Shown here piece after piece: positions 54,907 to 63,543 of a stretch of 64,000 nucleotides of DNA. Under the pieces are notes generated by a model. It saw nothing but the letters and a program-made list of their open reading frames with translations. It was not told the origin of the DNA and searched no databases. How positions within the stretch are numbered: position 1 is the stretch's first letter; every line of letters begins with the position of its first letter. Source of the stretch: Betaproteobacteria bacterium (lineage in GTDB: Bacteria; Pseudomonadota; Gammaproteobacteria; Burkholderiales; SG8-39). The translations under genes and the position numbers were made by a program. The DNA lies in the NCBI GenBank assembly GCA_947482825.1, contig CANKMT010000003.1, positions 27,321 to 91,320 on the forward strand. The letters run 5' to 3'.

Positions 54907-54938
54907 GGCCCGCAACGCAGTGTTGCGGGCCTTTTTGT
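54907..54938 (+). terminator. Intrinsic terminator overlapping the start of the next gene
   Basis: GGCCCGCAAC, loop GCAGT and GTTGCGGGCC form a perfect 10-bp stem followed by TTTTTG. It ends transcription of the Bug gene. The candidate start codons of the downstream phosphatase (GTG 54920, TTG 54923) lie inside it. Confidence 0.88.
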
Positions 54939-55474
54939 ATTGCGCGGGCCTCGCCTGGGCGGGCACGGCGCTCGCCGACGAGGCGCTGTGGAAGCGGATC
55001 GCGCAGGGCGGGGTGGCAGTGATGATCCGCCACGCGCAGACTGTGCCGGGCGTCGGCGACCCGCCGGGATTTCGAATTGGCGACTGCAGCACCCAGCGCA
55101 ACTTGTCGGAGGAAGGCCGCGCGCAGGCGCGGCGGTTGGGCGCGGCGTTCAAGGCGCGCGGCATCAAACCGGCGCGCGTGCTGAGTTCCCAATGGTGCCG
55201 TTGCATCGACACCGCGACCGAGGCTTTTGGTCGGCAACAGCCCGAACCCGCGCTCAACTCTTTCTTCGACGATCGCGGCACCGCGCCAGCGCAGAGCGAG
55301 GCAGTGCGCAAGCTGATTGCAGGTGTAAAGCGAAGCGAGGTGCTGGTGCTGGTCACTCACCAAGTGAACATCACCGCCATCGCCGGCGAGGCGGCGGTGC
55401 AGGGCGAGATGTTCGTCTTCGTGCCCGCAGGCAAGGACTCGGCCAAGCTGGCCGGGCGCATCCCAGCCCCCTGA
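54920..55474 (+). CDS. Exported histidine phosphatase family protein
   Basis: The product has a short signal peptide (LRAFLYCAGLAWAGTALA) and a histidine phosphatase core: catalytic arginine-histidine in VMIRHAQTVPG (RHG replaced by RHA), LSEEGRAQARRLGAAF, VLSSQWCRCIDTA and the second His in LVTHQVNITAI. It is likely a periplasmic phosphatase. The start is uncertain: GTG 54920, TTG 54923 and TTG 54935 all lie in the upstream terminator. The frame continues upstream through the 12-bp repeat, but that extension has no signal character. Confidence 0.75.
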   Translation: MLRAFLYCAGLAWAGTALADEALWKRIAQGGVAVMIRHAQTVPGVGDPPGFRIGDCSTQRNLSEEGRAQARRLGAAFKARGIKPARVLSSQWCRCIDTATEAFGRQQPEPALNSFFDDRGTAPAQSEAVRKLIAGVKRSEVLVLVTHQVNITAIAGEAAVQGEMFVFVPAGKDSAKLAGRIPAP

Positions 55475-55510
55475 AAAACAAAGGCGCCCTGAGGCGGCTT
55501 CACATCGAAA

Positions 55511-55546
55511 TGGGGGGATTGCAGGGGGGACACTCCCCCCTTCCTT
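55511..55546 (-). repeat. REP-like intergenic element, copy 4 (inverted)
   Basis: On the minus strand GAAGGGGGG, a five-base loop, CCCCCC and TGCAATCCCCCC resemble the elements at 2440 and 29474, here between convergent genes. Confidence 0.35.
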
Positions 55547-56478
55547 CAAGCCACCCCGTGCTTCTTGAACCAGGCCGTCGCGCGCTTCCAGCCGTCTTCC
55601 GAGTCGGCCTTGCGGTAGCTTGGACGGTAGTCGGCATTGAAGCCGTGCGGCGCGTCCGGATACACGTGGAACTGGGCCATCTTCTCTTTGCCGAACGCGT
55701 GCAGCGCTGCTTTCATGCGTTCAACGTGCGCGACCGGGATCCCCTGGTCGGCGCCGCCGTACAGGCCAAGCACCGGCGCCTTCAGCTCGTCGGCGATGTC
55801 GAGCGCGCCCTGCGGCATGGCAGGCGGGGTCGGCATGAACGGGCCGTACCAGGCTACGCCGGCTTTCACTTTCTTGCTGTAGGCGGAGTACATCCACACC
55901 ATGCGTCCGCCGCGGCAGAAGCCGGTGATGCCAAGCTTTCCCGCATTGCCGAGCGCGTGCTTGCCCGCCCAGCCCACCGTCGCGTCGATATCCAGGAAGG
56001 CGACATCGTCGTTGAGCTTGTTCGCACCCGCGAGCACGTCCTTGATCTCGGTGAGCTTCCACAGCTCGCCGATCCTGAAATAGGGCTCGTTGGCGATCGC
56101 GAAGTAGCCCATGTGCGCCAGGCGCCTGCAGACGTCCTTGATGTGCTCGTGCAGACCCCAGATCTCGGCGACCACGACCACGACGGGCCGCTTGCCTTTG
56201 CCTTTGGGCACGGCGTAGTAGGCCGGGATCGTCCCGTTGCCCGACGGGATCATCATGTCGCCGGCTTCGAGGCCGTCGGCCGAAGTCTTTATGGCTTGCG
56301 ACAGGACTGGCGCCGCAGTGACCGCGAAACCCGCGGCGATGACGCCGGCGATGAAGCCGCGCCGGTTCAGCCGGGCTTCCGGCACCAGGCTGTGGAAGTG
56401 GGGGTCATCGAGCGGGTTCGGAAAGCCGCCGGGCAAGTCTTCTCTTTTCACGTAAATCTCTCTTGGGGATGGAACCAT
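55546..56478 (-). CDS. Dienelactone hydrolase family protein with Tat-like signal
   Basis: The 310-residue protein has an internal twin-arginine signal (LNRRGFIAGVIAAGFAVTAA, residues about 37-56) and an alpha/beta hydrolase domain: EIWGLHEHIKDVCRRLA, Cys nucleophile in ITGFCRGGRMVWM, acid in LYGGADQGIPV and His in PDAPHGFNADYRPSY. Dienelactone hydrolases open chlorinated lactones, but many homologues act on unrelated esters. It is transcribed away from the AhpD-like gene. Confidence 0.9.
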   Translation of the reverse strand: MVPSPREIYVKREDLPGGFPNPLDDPHFHSLVPEARLNRRGFIAGVIAAGFAVTAAPVLSQAIKTSADGLEAGDMMIPSGNGTIPAYYAVPKGKGKRPVVVVVAEIWGLHEHIKDVCRRLAHMGYFAIANEPYFRIGELWKLTEIKDVLAGANKLNDDVAFLDIDATVGWAGKHALGNAGKLGITGFCRGGRMVWMYSAYSKKVKAGVAWYGPFMPTPPAMPQGALDIADELKAPVLGLYGGADQGIPVAHVERMKAALHAFGKEKMAQFHVYPDAPHGFNADYRPSYRKADSEDGWKRATAWFKKHGVA

Positions 56479-56540
56479 TAGAATGTGTTATGCCCTCGAG
56501 TTTATGCCACGCGGGGCTTTCCTTCCAATCACGAGCGCGA

Positions 56541-57122
56541 ATGAAACCAATCAGCCGTTTTCCAGTGCCGGAACTCGAGTCCCTGCCCGACGACATCCGA
56601 ACCAAGCTCTTAGGCGTACAGGAGAAAGCCGGGTTTATTCCCAACGTGTTCCTCGCGCTGGCCCACCGGCCGGAGGAATTCCGCGCCTTCTTCGCCTATC
56701 ACGATGCCCTCATGGAGAAGGAGGGCGGGCTCACGAAGGCCGAGCGCGAAATGATCGTGGTCGCGACTTCTGCGGCCAACGAGTGCCAGTATTGCGTCGT
56801 TGCGCACGGCGCGATCCTGCGTATCCGCGCGAAGGACGCACTGATCGCCGACCAGGTCGCGATCAATTACCGCAAGGCCGACATCACGCCGCGTCAGAGG
56901 GCGATGCTCGATTTTGCGATGCAAGTCGCGCTCGATGCCGCCACCGTCGGCGATGACGACCTCGCCACGCTGCGCGGGCACGGATTCTCGGACGAGGACA
57001 TCTGGGACATCGGCGCGATCGCCGCCTTCTTCGCGCTCTCCAACCGCATGGCCAACCTCACCAGCATGCGGCCGAACGACGAGTTCTACCTGATGGGCCG
57101 CATCCCGAAGGCCAAGGGATGA
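56541..57122 (+). CDS. Carboxymuconolactone decarboxylase/AhpD-like peroxidase-related protein
   Basis: The 193-residue protein has the AhpD-type active site ANECQYCVVAHGAI (CxxC with His) in a helical fold preceded by LTKAEREMIVVATSAA. Such proteins reduce peroxides or carry redox signals. The start at ATG 56541 gives MKPISRFPVPELE; upstream in-frame codons overlap the promoter of the opposite gene. It precedes the CbiX gene by four bases, suggesting one transcript. Confidence 0.92.
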   Translation: MKPISRFPVPELESLPDDIRTKLLGVQEKAGFIPNVFLALAHRPEEFRAFFAYHDALMEKEGGLTKAEREMIVVATSAANECQYCVVAHGAILRIRAKDALIADQVAINYRKADITPRQRAMLDFAMQVALDAATVGDDDLATLRGHGFSDEDIWDIGAIAAFFALSNRMANLTSMRPNDEFYLMGRIPKAKG

Positions 57123-57126
57123 TTGT

Positions 57127-57501
57127 GTGAAGACCGGGATCATCCTTTTTGCGCACGGCGCCCGCGATCCGAACTGGGCGCGGCCGGTGGAGCGGCTGAA
57201 AAGGATGCTGACCGAACGCATGCCGACGGCGCTTGTCGACGCGGCCTTCCTCGAACACATGAGTCCGACCCTCGAGCAGGCGGCCGACGGCCTGGTGGCT
57301 CAGGGTGCGACGGAGCTCTCCGTGGTCCCGGTGTTCATCGCGCAGGGCGGTCACCTGCGCGAGGACCTTCCGCGCCGGATCAAGGCGATCGCCTCGGCGC
57401 ACCCGGCCGTGCCGGTGCGCATCGCCCCGCCGATCGGCGATGTGGACTCGATCCTTGCATCGATCACGACCTGGATCGAAGAACTTCATCCCGAGAAGTA
57501 G
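57127..57501 (+). CDS. CbiX/SirB-type sirohydrochlorin chelatase
   Basis: The 124-residue protein starts with GTG and has the chelatase motifs ILFAHGARDPNWARPVERL and VVPVFIAQGGHLREDLP with the metal-binding His residues. Short CbiX (CbiXS) proteins act as dimers that insert Fe or Co into sirohydrochlorin for siroheme or cobalamin. No other siroheme or B12 gene is nearby. Confidence 0.92.
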   Translation: MKTGIILFAHGARDPNWARPVERLKRMLTERMPTALVDAAFLEHMSPTLEQAADGLVAQGATELSVVPVFIAQGGHLREDLPRRIKAIASAHPAVPVRIAPPIGDVDSILASITTWIEELHPEK

Positions 57502-57644
57502 GACCCAGTGCCGGAATTGGGCACGCTTCTTTCGGATTCGTTACCTCTGTGAAATGCGCCCGGGGTCGCGTTTCGGCAGCCGGTTGGCAAGGAAGATCTC
57601 TTCGAGTGATTTGCCGGCTGACGCGGCGCAGCATCTTTTCTGAA

Positions 57645-57676
57645 TTGACGCTCGCAATTGCTGCATGCTATATAAC
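57645..57676 (+). promoter_or_regulatory. Promoter of the hisD-like/ABC operon
   Basis: TTGACG (57645-57650) and TATATA (57669-57674) are 18 bases apart. The start of transcription would fall around 57682, just before the LacI-type operator. This is the only good promoter in the 285-base gap 57502-57786, whose other content is not recognisable. Confidence 0.65.
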
Positions 57677-57686
57677 GACCATCAAA

Positions 57687-57702
57687 ATGTAAGCGGTTAC
57701 AT
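57687..57702 (+). promoter_or_regulatory. LacI-family operator
   Basis: ATGTAAGCGGTTACAT contains the LacI/GalR consensus TGnAAnCGnTTnCA in full and lies over the predicted transcription start. A LacI-type repressor gene is not in the window. Confidence 0.78.
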
Positions 57703-57786
57703 CGTCGCTGCTTTGCAATCGCAATTGCTGCTAACTGCTTTGCGCGACCGCAGTCCCGCGCCAGGCGGGTAACGAGGCGAATTCAT

Positions 57787-59055
57787 ATGCGGACCTACAT
57801 CAAGAAAGCGGCACCGCCCGAGCCGCAGGACAAGACCCGGCTTGAGTCGACCGTGCGTTCGATGCTCGCCGACATCGCCGAAAATCGCGACGAGGCGGTG
57901 CGCCGATACGCCCGCGAGCTGGATCGCTGGGAAGGTTCCGAATTCCGCGTGTCGGCCGACGAGATCCGCAAGGTCGAGAAGAGCCTGCCGGAATCGTTCA
58001 AGGAGGACATCAAGTATTCGCTTCGCCAGGTCACCGGGTTCGCCCGCAAGCAGCTCGAGACGCTGCAGGATTTCGAAACCGAGATCGATCCCGGCATCAT
58101 CCTCGGCCAGAAAATGATCCCGGTAGAGCGGGTCGGCTGCTACGTTCCGGGCGGCAAGTTCCCGCTGGTGGCCTCCGCGATCATGAGCGTGGGCACAGCC
58201 AAGACGGCAGGCGCGGGCTACGTTACCGCGTGCGCCCCTCCGCGCGACGCCAACGGGATGTACCCCTACACACTGTACGCGCTGCATGCCGCGGGCGCGG
58301 ATGAGATCTACAACCTCGGCGGCGTCCAGGCGATGGCGTCGATGGTCCACGGCTGCGTGGGCATGAAGCCGGTCGACATGATTACCGGGGCGGGAAACTC
58401 ATTCGTCGCCGAGTCAAAGCGCCAGTTGTTCGGCGCCGTTGGCATCGACCTCCTTGCCGGGCCGACGGAAATATTGATCATCGCTGACGAAACCGCCGAC
58501 CCGGCCCTGGTCGCGACCGATCTGCTCGGCCAGGCCGAGCACGGTCCGGACAGCCCTGCGTGGCTGGTGACCACTTCCGCGGCGCTGGGCCAGGCCGTGC
58601 TGAAGGAGATGGACTTGCAGCTGATCGGCCTGCCCACGCGCAAGACTGCTGAACCGGCATGGCGCGACCACGGCGAGATCGTGGTGGTCGGGTCCCACGA
58701 CGAAGCGCTCGCGGTGTCCGACGAGTACGCACCGGAGCATCTCGAACTGATGACCGCGCGCAACGACTACTACCTCGCGAACCTCAAGAACTACGGTAGC
58801 CTGTTCGTCGGCGAGGAGAGCACGGTCGCCTATGGCGACAAGGGCGTGGGCACCAACCACACGCTGCCGACCTCGCGCGCTGCGCGTTACACGGGCGGCC
58901 TGTGGGTCGGAAAATTCATCAAGACGGTCACCTATCAGCGGCTCACGCGCGAAGCAAGCCGCCGCATCGCGCCCGTCATCAGTCGCATTTGCAACGTCGA
59001 AGGCATGCTTGCCCATCAGATAACGGCCGACGTACGCGCAAAACGCTACGCCTGA
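57787..59055 (+). CDS. Histidinol-dehydrogenase-family alcohol dehydrogenase
   Basis: The 422-residue protein has the HisD fold and signatures: VERVGCYVPGGKFPLVASAI, DLLAGPTEILIIADETADP, LGQAEHGPDSPAWLVTTSA and GTNHTLPTSRAARYTGGLW. It sits not with histidine genes but in front of an ABC importer and behind a LacI operator, so it is likely a catabolic NAD-dependent dehydrogenase. HisD-family enzymes such as HpsN (sulfopropanediol) show that the family can oxidise other alcohols. The ATG follows a weak ribosome site. The substrate is unknown. Confidence 0.85.
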   Translation: MRTYIKKAAPPEPQDKTRLESTVRSMLADIAENRDEAVRRYARELDRWEGSEFRVSADEIRKVEKSLPESFKEDIKYSLRQVTGFARKQLETLQDFETEIDPGIILGQKMIPVERVGCYVPGGKFPLVASAIMSVGTAKTAGAGYVTACAPPRDANGMYPYTLYALHAAGADEIYNLGGVQAMASMVHGCVGMKPVDMITGAGNSFVAESKRQLFGAVGIDLLAGPTEILIIADETADPALVATDLLGQAEHGPDSPAWLVTTSAALGQAVLKEMDLQLIGLPTRKTAEPAWRDHGEIVVVGSHDEALAVSDEYAPEHLELMTARNDYYLANLKNYGSLFVGEESTVAYGDKGVGTNHTLPTSRAARYTGGLWVGKFIKTVTYQRLTREASRRIAPVISRICNVEGMLAHQITADVRAKRYA

Positions 59056-59087
59056 AAAGAGCCGGAAAGGCCACCACCGGAGGAACC

Positions 59088-60479
59088 ATGGACGACAAAA
59101 TAAAGCGGAACGCGCAACCCTTTACGCGCAGGAAATTTATTTCCGATATGGCGGTGCTCGGCGCAGGCGCGACCGCGCTGCCCGCCTGGGCGCAAAAGCC
59201 TTCGGCCAAGACCGGTACGGTGCGGGTCTGGGGCGAACCCGGCCCCTACGGCGGCGTCGCGGTCGATGCAATGAACGAATGGGCGAAAAAATTCGCTCCC
59301 GGCCTCACCTTCAAGCTCGAGACGCTTGCATGGGACGGGGTGTACATCAAGCTGATGACCGACCTCGCGGCGAAAAACCCGGCGCACTGCATCAGCGTCG
59401 AGTCGCCGATCGCTTTCCAGCTCATGGCCGATCTGATGCTCGAGCCGTTGGACGACGTGGTCCAGAAGGTCGGGCGCAACCGGCTCGTCGACGGGGTGAA
59501 GTGGGAGTACTGGGGCGCCTGGAAAGGCAAGCAGTACGTGCTCCCCGCCCATCACCAGGCCACGCAGATGGTGGTGCGCACCGACATCGTCAAGGAACTC
59601 GGCCTTGGTGACCCGGACAAATGGTCCTGGGACGACATGCGCAACGCTGCCAGGACCATCAGCGAAAAGAAAAAAGATGTGGCAGGAATCTCGCTCGCGC
59701 TCGGCCGCAACTTGTGCACGGACTACCACTTCGCCGCCCTGCTGCATTCGGCCGGAGGGCGCATGTTCGACCCTGCGAACAAGTTCGAGGTCGTGTTCGA
59801 CTCGCCCGAGACCGTCGAGGCGCTCGACTATGTCAAGTCGCTGCAGCCCTACATGCCCAAGGGGGCGGTCAGCTATAGTTTCCTCGAAGTGGTGGACTCG
59901 ATCGTGACCGGCCGCGCCGCAATCTCTTTTTACTGGGGCCGCCCCTACGGGCGCGCCGCCGAGGAGAACAAGCCCGTGTTCGACGCGCTCCAGTCCTACA
60001 ACCATCCGCGCCACCCGAAAACAGGCCGGCGCAGCAACTGGAACGATTTCCAGGGTTGGTGCATCCCGAAATCCAACAACCAGTACGTGGACGAGGTCAA
60101 GGCGGCGCTCGTGTATTACCAGACAAGCCCCGAATGGCTGGTGCGCTACTGCCACTCCCTGATGCCGAACGTCTCGCCGGTCTACAAGGATGTGCTCAAC
60201 AATCCGAAACTCATGACCCACCCCTTCTTCCAGACCAAGAAGGACACCATCATGAATTACTACGTGAATTCGCTGCCGCATTCATCTTCGACCGGCAACG
60301 AGATGCTCAAGGGCATCAACCCTCTCGCGGGCATCGTCCACGGGCGCTCGATCCTCGCCCAGACGGTGCAGAAGGTCGTCGTGGACAACTGGAAGTCCGC
60401 CGACGCCGCGAAGTGGGGTGCGAAAGAGATGGAGGGCGTGCGCAAAGCCAATCTACGCCTGCTCGGCGGCGTAGGCTGA
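59088..60479 (+). CDS. ABC transporter extracellular solute-binding protein (family 1)
   Basis: The 463-residue protein has a Tat-like signal (TRRKFISDMAVLGAGATALP, cleavage near AWA) and a family 1 carbohydrate-type fold, with VRVWGEPGPYGGVAVDAMNEW and DKWSWDDMRNAARTISE. It binds the transported substrate in the periplasm. The ATG at 59088 follows GGAGGA at five bases. It starts 32 bases after the HisD-like gene and precedes two permeases and an ATPase. Confidence 0.93.
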   Translation: MDDKIKRNAQPFTRRKFISDMAVLGAGATALPAWAQKPSAKTGTVRVWGEPGPYGGVAVDAMNEWAKKFAPGLTFKLETLAWDGVYIKLMTDLAAKNPAHCISVESPIAFQLMADLMLEPLDDVVQKVGRNRLVDGVKWEYWGAWKGKQYVLPAHHQATQMVVRTDIVKELGLGDPDKWSWDDMRNAARTISEKKKDVAGISLALGRNLCTDYHFAALLHSAGGRMFDPANKFEVVFDSPETVEALDYVKSLQPYMPKGAVSYSFLEVVDSIVTGRAAISFYWGRPYGRAAEENKPVFDALQSYNHPRHPKTGRRSNWNDFQGWCIPKSNNQYVDEVKAALVYYQTSPEWLVRYCHSLMPNVSPVYKDVLNNPKLMTHPFFQTKKDTIMNYYVNSLPHSSSTGNEMLKGINPLAGIVHGRSILAQTVQKVVVDNWKSADAAKWGAKEMEGVRKANLRLLGGVG

Positions 60480-60555
60480 TCACACCTGTCACGACGCACC
60501 ACCGGATCGGCCACGCCGCTCCGGCGTCGCGCCGTCCCGCCTGACGCCTTCCCAC

Positions 60556-61467
60556 GTGTCCGCAGAATCGTCCCCCGCCGACTGGAAAAAAGCCGACACC
60601 CGCATCGGGATCCTGTTCGTGATCCCGTTCGCGATCGCGGCGCTGCTGTTCATGGTCTACCCGGTCATCGAGGCCGTAAGACTTTCGTTCTACGAGCACA
60701 ACCCGCTCAGACCCGAGGCGAGCGAGTTCATCGGCCTGGAGAATTTCCGCACGATTTTCGAGGATGCGCTGTTCTGGAAGTCCTTCCAGCAGGCGGCCGT
60801 GTGGACTTTCTGCTCGATTGTCCTGCAGACGCTGATCGGCGTATCGCTGGCCTTGTTGCTGCATCTGCCGCTGCGCGGAATCTCGATCTTTCGCGGGCTG
60901 CTCCTGTTCCCCTACATCGTGCCCACTGTCGTGATCGCGCTGATCATGCAGTGGATGCTCAATGCCGAAATCGGCGTGGTCAACTGGTCGCTTAAGAGTG
61001 CCGGCCTGATCGACGAGAACATCTACTGGCTCGCCACGCCGAGCATGGCCATGCTCTCGACGATCTTCCTCAATGTCTGGAAGTACACACCCTTCGTCAC
61101 CATTTGCGTGCTGGCGAGGCTGCAGACCATCCCGCTGGAACTCTACGATGCGGCCAAAGTCGATGGCGCCGGCGGCTTTCGCCGGTTTCTCGACGTCACC
61201 CTGCCGCAGCTGGCCGAGGTGCTGACCGTAGTCGTGATCTTCCGGACCATCTGGACCTTCAACAAGTTCGAGGAGATCTACCTGCTGACCAAGGGCGGGC
61301 CAGGGACCTCGACGTTCAACCTCGCGATCTACTCATTCGAGCAGTCGGTCGCCAACCTGCGCATGGGCGTCGGGGCCGCGGTCGGTGTGGTCATGATGTT
61401 CCTGCTGTTTGCCGGCAGCCTGATCTACATGCGGGTGTTCCGGTTCGACGAGGACGACACGGCGTGA
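60556..61467 (+). CDS. ABC sugar-type importer permease 1 (MalF/UgpA-like)
   Basis: The 303-residue permease has six membrane helices and the EAA loop LELYDAAKVDGAGGFRRFLD, the coupling helix for the ATPase. It starts with GTG at 60556; the gap of 76 bases from the binding-protein gene contains no terminator. The motif FPYIVPTVVIALIMQWML is typical of MalF-type permeases. Its stop overlaps the next start by four bases. Confidence 0.93.
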   Translation: MSAESSPADWKKADTRIGILFVIPFAIAALLFMVYPVIEAVRLSFYEHNPLRPEASEFIGLENFRTIFEDALFWKSFQQAAVWTFCSIVLQTLIGVSLALLLHLPLRGISIFRGLLLFPYIVPTVVIALIMQWMLNAEIGVVNWSLKSAGLIDENIYWLATPSMAMLSTIFLNVWKYTPFVTICVLARLQTIPLELYDAAKVDGAGGFRRFLDVTLPQLAEVLTVVVIFRTIWTFNKFEEIYLLTKGGPGTSTFNLAIYSFEQSVANLRMGVGAAVGVVMMFLLFAGSLIYMRVFRFDEDDTA

Positions 61468-62351
61468 GCGCGCTGGAGTTCGTGCGCAAGACTTTGGCCT
61501 ACGCTTTCCTGCTGCTGGTCACGTTCCTCATGTGCTTCCCGCTGATCTGGGCGCTATCGACCTCGCTCAAACCCGCGCGGGACGTGATGGCCACGCCGCC
61601 GCGTCTCATCCCTTCCGAAGTGACCTTTGCGAACTACCGAAACCTCATCCTGGGGAAAGAACAGTATTTCCGCGCCGACCAGACCTACGTTCCCACCACG
61701 GCCGCGCCGCAGCACTTCACGACCTGGTTCGCCAACAGTGTGATCGTCAGCGCCGGCAGCACGCTGATCAGCATTGTCATCAGCACGCTGGCGGCCTACA
61801 GCATCACGCGCTTTCGCTACTGGGGCCGGCGCATCATTCCGTACTTCAGCCTGCTCGGGTACATGATCCCTTCGATCATCCTCGTCTTTCCGATGTTCAT
61901 GGTGATGAGTGGCCTCGCCCTGACCAACAGCCTGTGGAGCCTTACGTTCGGTTACGTGTCGATTACCCTGCCGTTCTGCATGTGGTTGCTGTGGGCGTTC
62001 TTTCGCGGCATTCCGATCGAACTCGAGGAAGCGGCCCTCATGGATGGCGCGAGCCGCCTGCGCGTTTTCGTGGACATCGTGCTGCCCAGCGCGCTGCCAG
62101 GAATTATCGCCGCCGCGATCTTCTCGCTGATCGTCTCGTGGAACGATTTCCTGTTTGCGCGCGTGTTCATCAACTCGATCGAGAACCTGCCGCTGACCGT
62201 CGGTGTCATGCATTTCTTTGAAGGCGTGCACGTCGATTGGGGGCTGATGATGGCCTCCGCCGTGCTGATGACCCTGCCCATGGCGGTCCTGTTCATGCTC
62301 ATGCAGCGCCATCTAGTTGCCGGCTTCGGGGCCGGTGCGGTCAAGGGCTGA
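61464..62351 (+). CDS. ABC sugar-type importer permease 2 (MalG/UgpE-like)
   Basis: The 295-residue permease starts with GTG (61464) and has the EAA loop LEEAALMDGASRLRVFVDIV and the MalG end SWNDFLFARVFINS. An insert of about 25 residues between helix 1 and 2 (LGKEQYFRADQTYVPTTAAP) is longer than in MalG. It forms the channel with permease 1. The coding frame is open upstream into the previous gene, which is a shadow. Confidence 0.92.
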   Translation: MSALEFVRKTLAYAFLLLVTFLMCFPLIWALSTSLKPARDVMATPPRLIPSEVTFANYRNLILGKEQYFRADQTYVPTTAAPQHFTTWFANSVIVSAGSTLISIVISTLAAYSITRFRYWGRRIIPYFSLLGYMIPSIILVFPMFMVMSGLALTNSLWSLTFGYVSITLPFCMWLLWAFFRGIPIELEEAALMDGASRLRVFVDIVLPSALPGIIAAAIFSLIVSWNDFLFARVFINSIENLPLTVGVMHFFEGVHVDWGLMMASAVLMTLPMAVLFMLMQRHLVAGFGAGAVKG

Positions 62352-62371
62352 CCCGATGACCCAATGAACGA

Positions 62372-63481
62372 ATGACCATTCGCCTCGAACACCTGCGCAA
62401 GTCCTTCGGCCCCGTGCAGGTACTGAAAGACATCAACCTCGAGCTGCCGGAGCGCGAGTTCATCACGCTTGTCGGTCCCAGCGGCTGCGGCAAAACCACC
62501 CTCCTGCGGATCATCGCGGGCCTCGAAACCGCCAGCAGCGGCACGATCTACCATGGCGAGACGCGCGTGAGCGACCTCGCGCCCGGCAAACGCGACGTGG
62601 CGATGGTGTTCCAGAGCTACGCCCTCTACCCGCACATGAATGTGTTCGACAACATCGCATACGGCCTCAAGGTGCGCCGTACGCCCAAGGCCGAAATCGA
62701 GGCCCGCGTGCGGGAAGTGGCTGGCGTCCTTGAAATCATTCCGCTGCTCGAGCGCAAGCCCAAGCAGCTCTCCGGCGGGCAGCGCCAGCGGGTCGCGCTC
62801 GGCCGGGCGATGGTTCGCAAGCCCTGGCTGTTCCTGATGGATGAGCCGTTGTCCAACCTCGACGCCAAGCTGCGCGTGACCATGCGCAGCGAGTTGAAGC
62901 GATTCCACCTGCGTCTTGAGACCACCACGATCTATGTGACCCACGACCAGCTCGAGGCGATGACCATGTCCGACAAGATCGCGGTCATGGATGGGGGCGA
63001 GGTGCAGCAATACGCCACGCCCGAGGAGGTTTACAACCGGCCGGCCAACACCTTCGTCGCCGGATTCATCGGCAGTCCGCCGATGAACTTTCTGCCTGGC
63101 GCTGCGCTTGCAGATGGCGAACTGAGCCTCGCCACTGGAAGCGGTGCGCGCACGGTGATCGCCGATTCCCCGCTTGCAGGCAAGGCTTCCCGCGAGATTC
63201 TGCTCGGCGCACGCCCGCAGGACGTCCGGGTGCACGCTGCCGTGGCCGACCGCACTTTCGCGGCGGAGATCGTGCTGGTGCAACTGCTGGGTTCCGAGAA
63301 GCTCGTCGAACTGGCGTACGGCTCGGGAGCCGTGCTCACCGCCCAGGTCAAGGCCGATTCGCCCCTCAAGGCCGGGCAAAAGGTCTGGGTGGGGTTCGAC
63401 CCCGACAAGCTCCACCTGTTCGATCCGGACTCGGGCCGCAACCTGGCGCTGGAGTCCCCGCGCCTATCCGACCCTGCCTAA
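62372..63481 (+). CDS. ABC importer ATP-binding protein (UgpC/MalK type)
   Basis: The 369-residue ATPase has Walker A GPSGCGKTTLLRIIAG, signature LSGGQRQRVALGRAM, Walker B FLMDEPLSNLD, and a C-terminal TOBE/OB regulatory domain (about residues 240-369). It powers the importer. It begins 20 bases after permease 2 and is the last gene of the operon; immediately after its stop an IS begins. Confidence 0.95.
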   Translation: MTIRLEHLRKSFGPVQVLKDINLELPEREFITLVGPSGCGKTTLLRIIAGLETASSGTIYHGETRVSDLAPGKRDVAMVFQSYALYPHMNVFDNIAYGLKVRRTPKAEIEARVREVAGVLEIIPLLERKPKQLSGGQRQRVALGRAMVRKPWLFLMDEPLSNLDAKLRVTMRSELKRFHLRLETTTIYVTHDQLEAMTMSDKIAVMDGGEVQQYATPEEVYNRPANTFVAGFIGSPPMNFLPGAALADGELSLATGSGARTVIADSPLAGKASREILLGARPQDVRVHAAVADRTFAAEIVLVQLLGSEKLVELAYGSGAVLTAQVKADSPLKAGQKVWVGFDPDKLHLFDPDSGRNLALESPRLSDPA

Positions 63482-63508
63482 CTGTCTTAGGAGTCGCGTC
63501 ATAATAAC

Positions 63509-63537
63509 TTGACGATGTTTGTGAATTGTGTTTTAAA
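63509..63537 (+). promoter_or_regulatory. Candidate promoter of the transposase
   Basis: TTGACG (63509-63514) and TTTAAA (63532-63537) are 17 bases apart. The predicted start of transcription falls on the transposase ATG at 63544, so the transcript may be leaderless. Confidence 0.45.
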
Positions 63538-63543
63538 TGGGTC

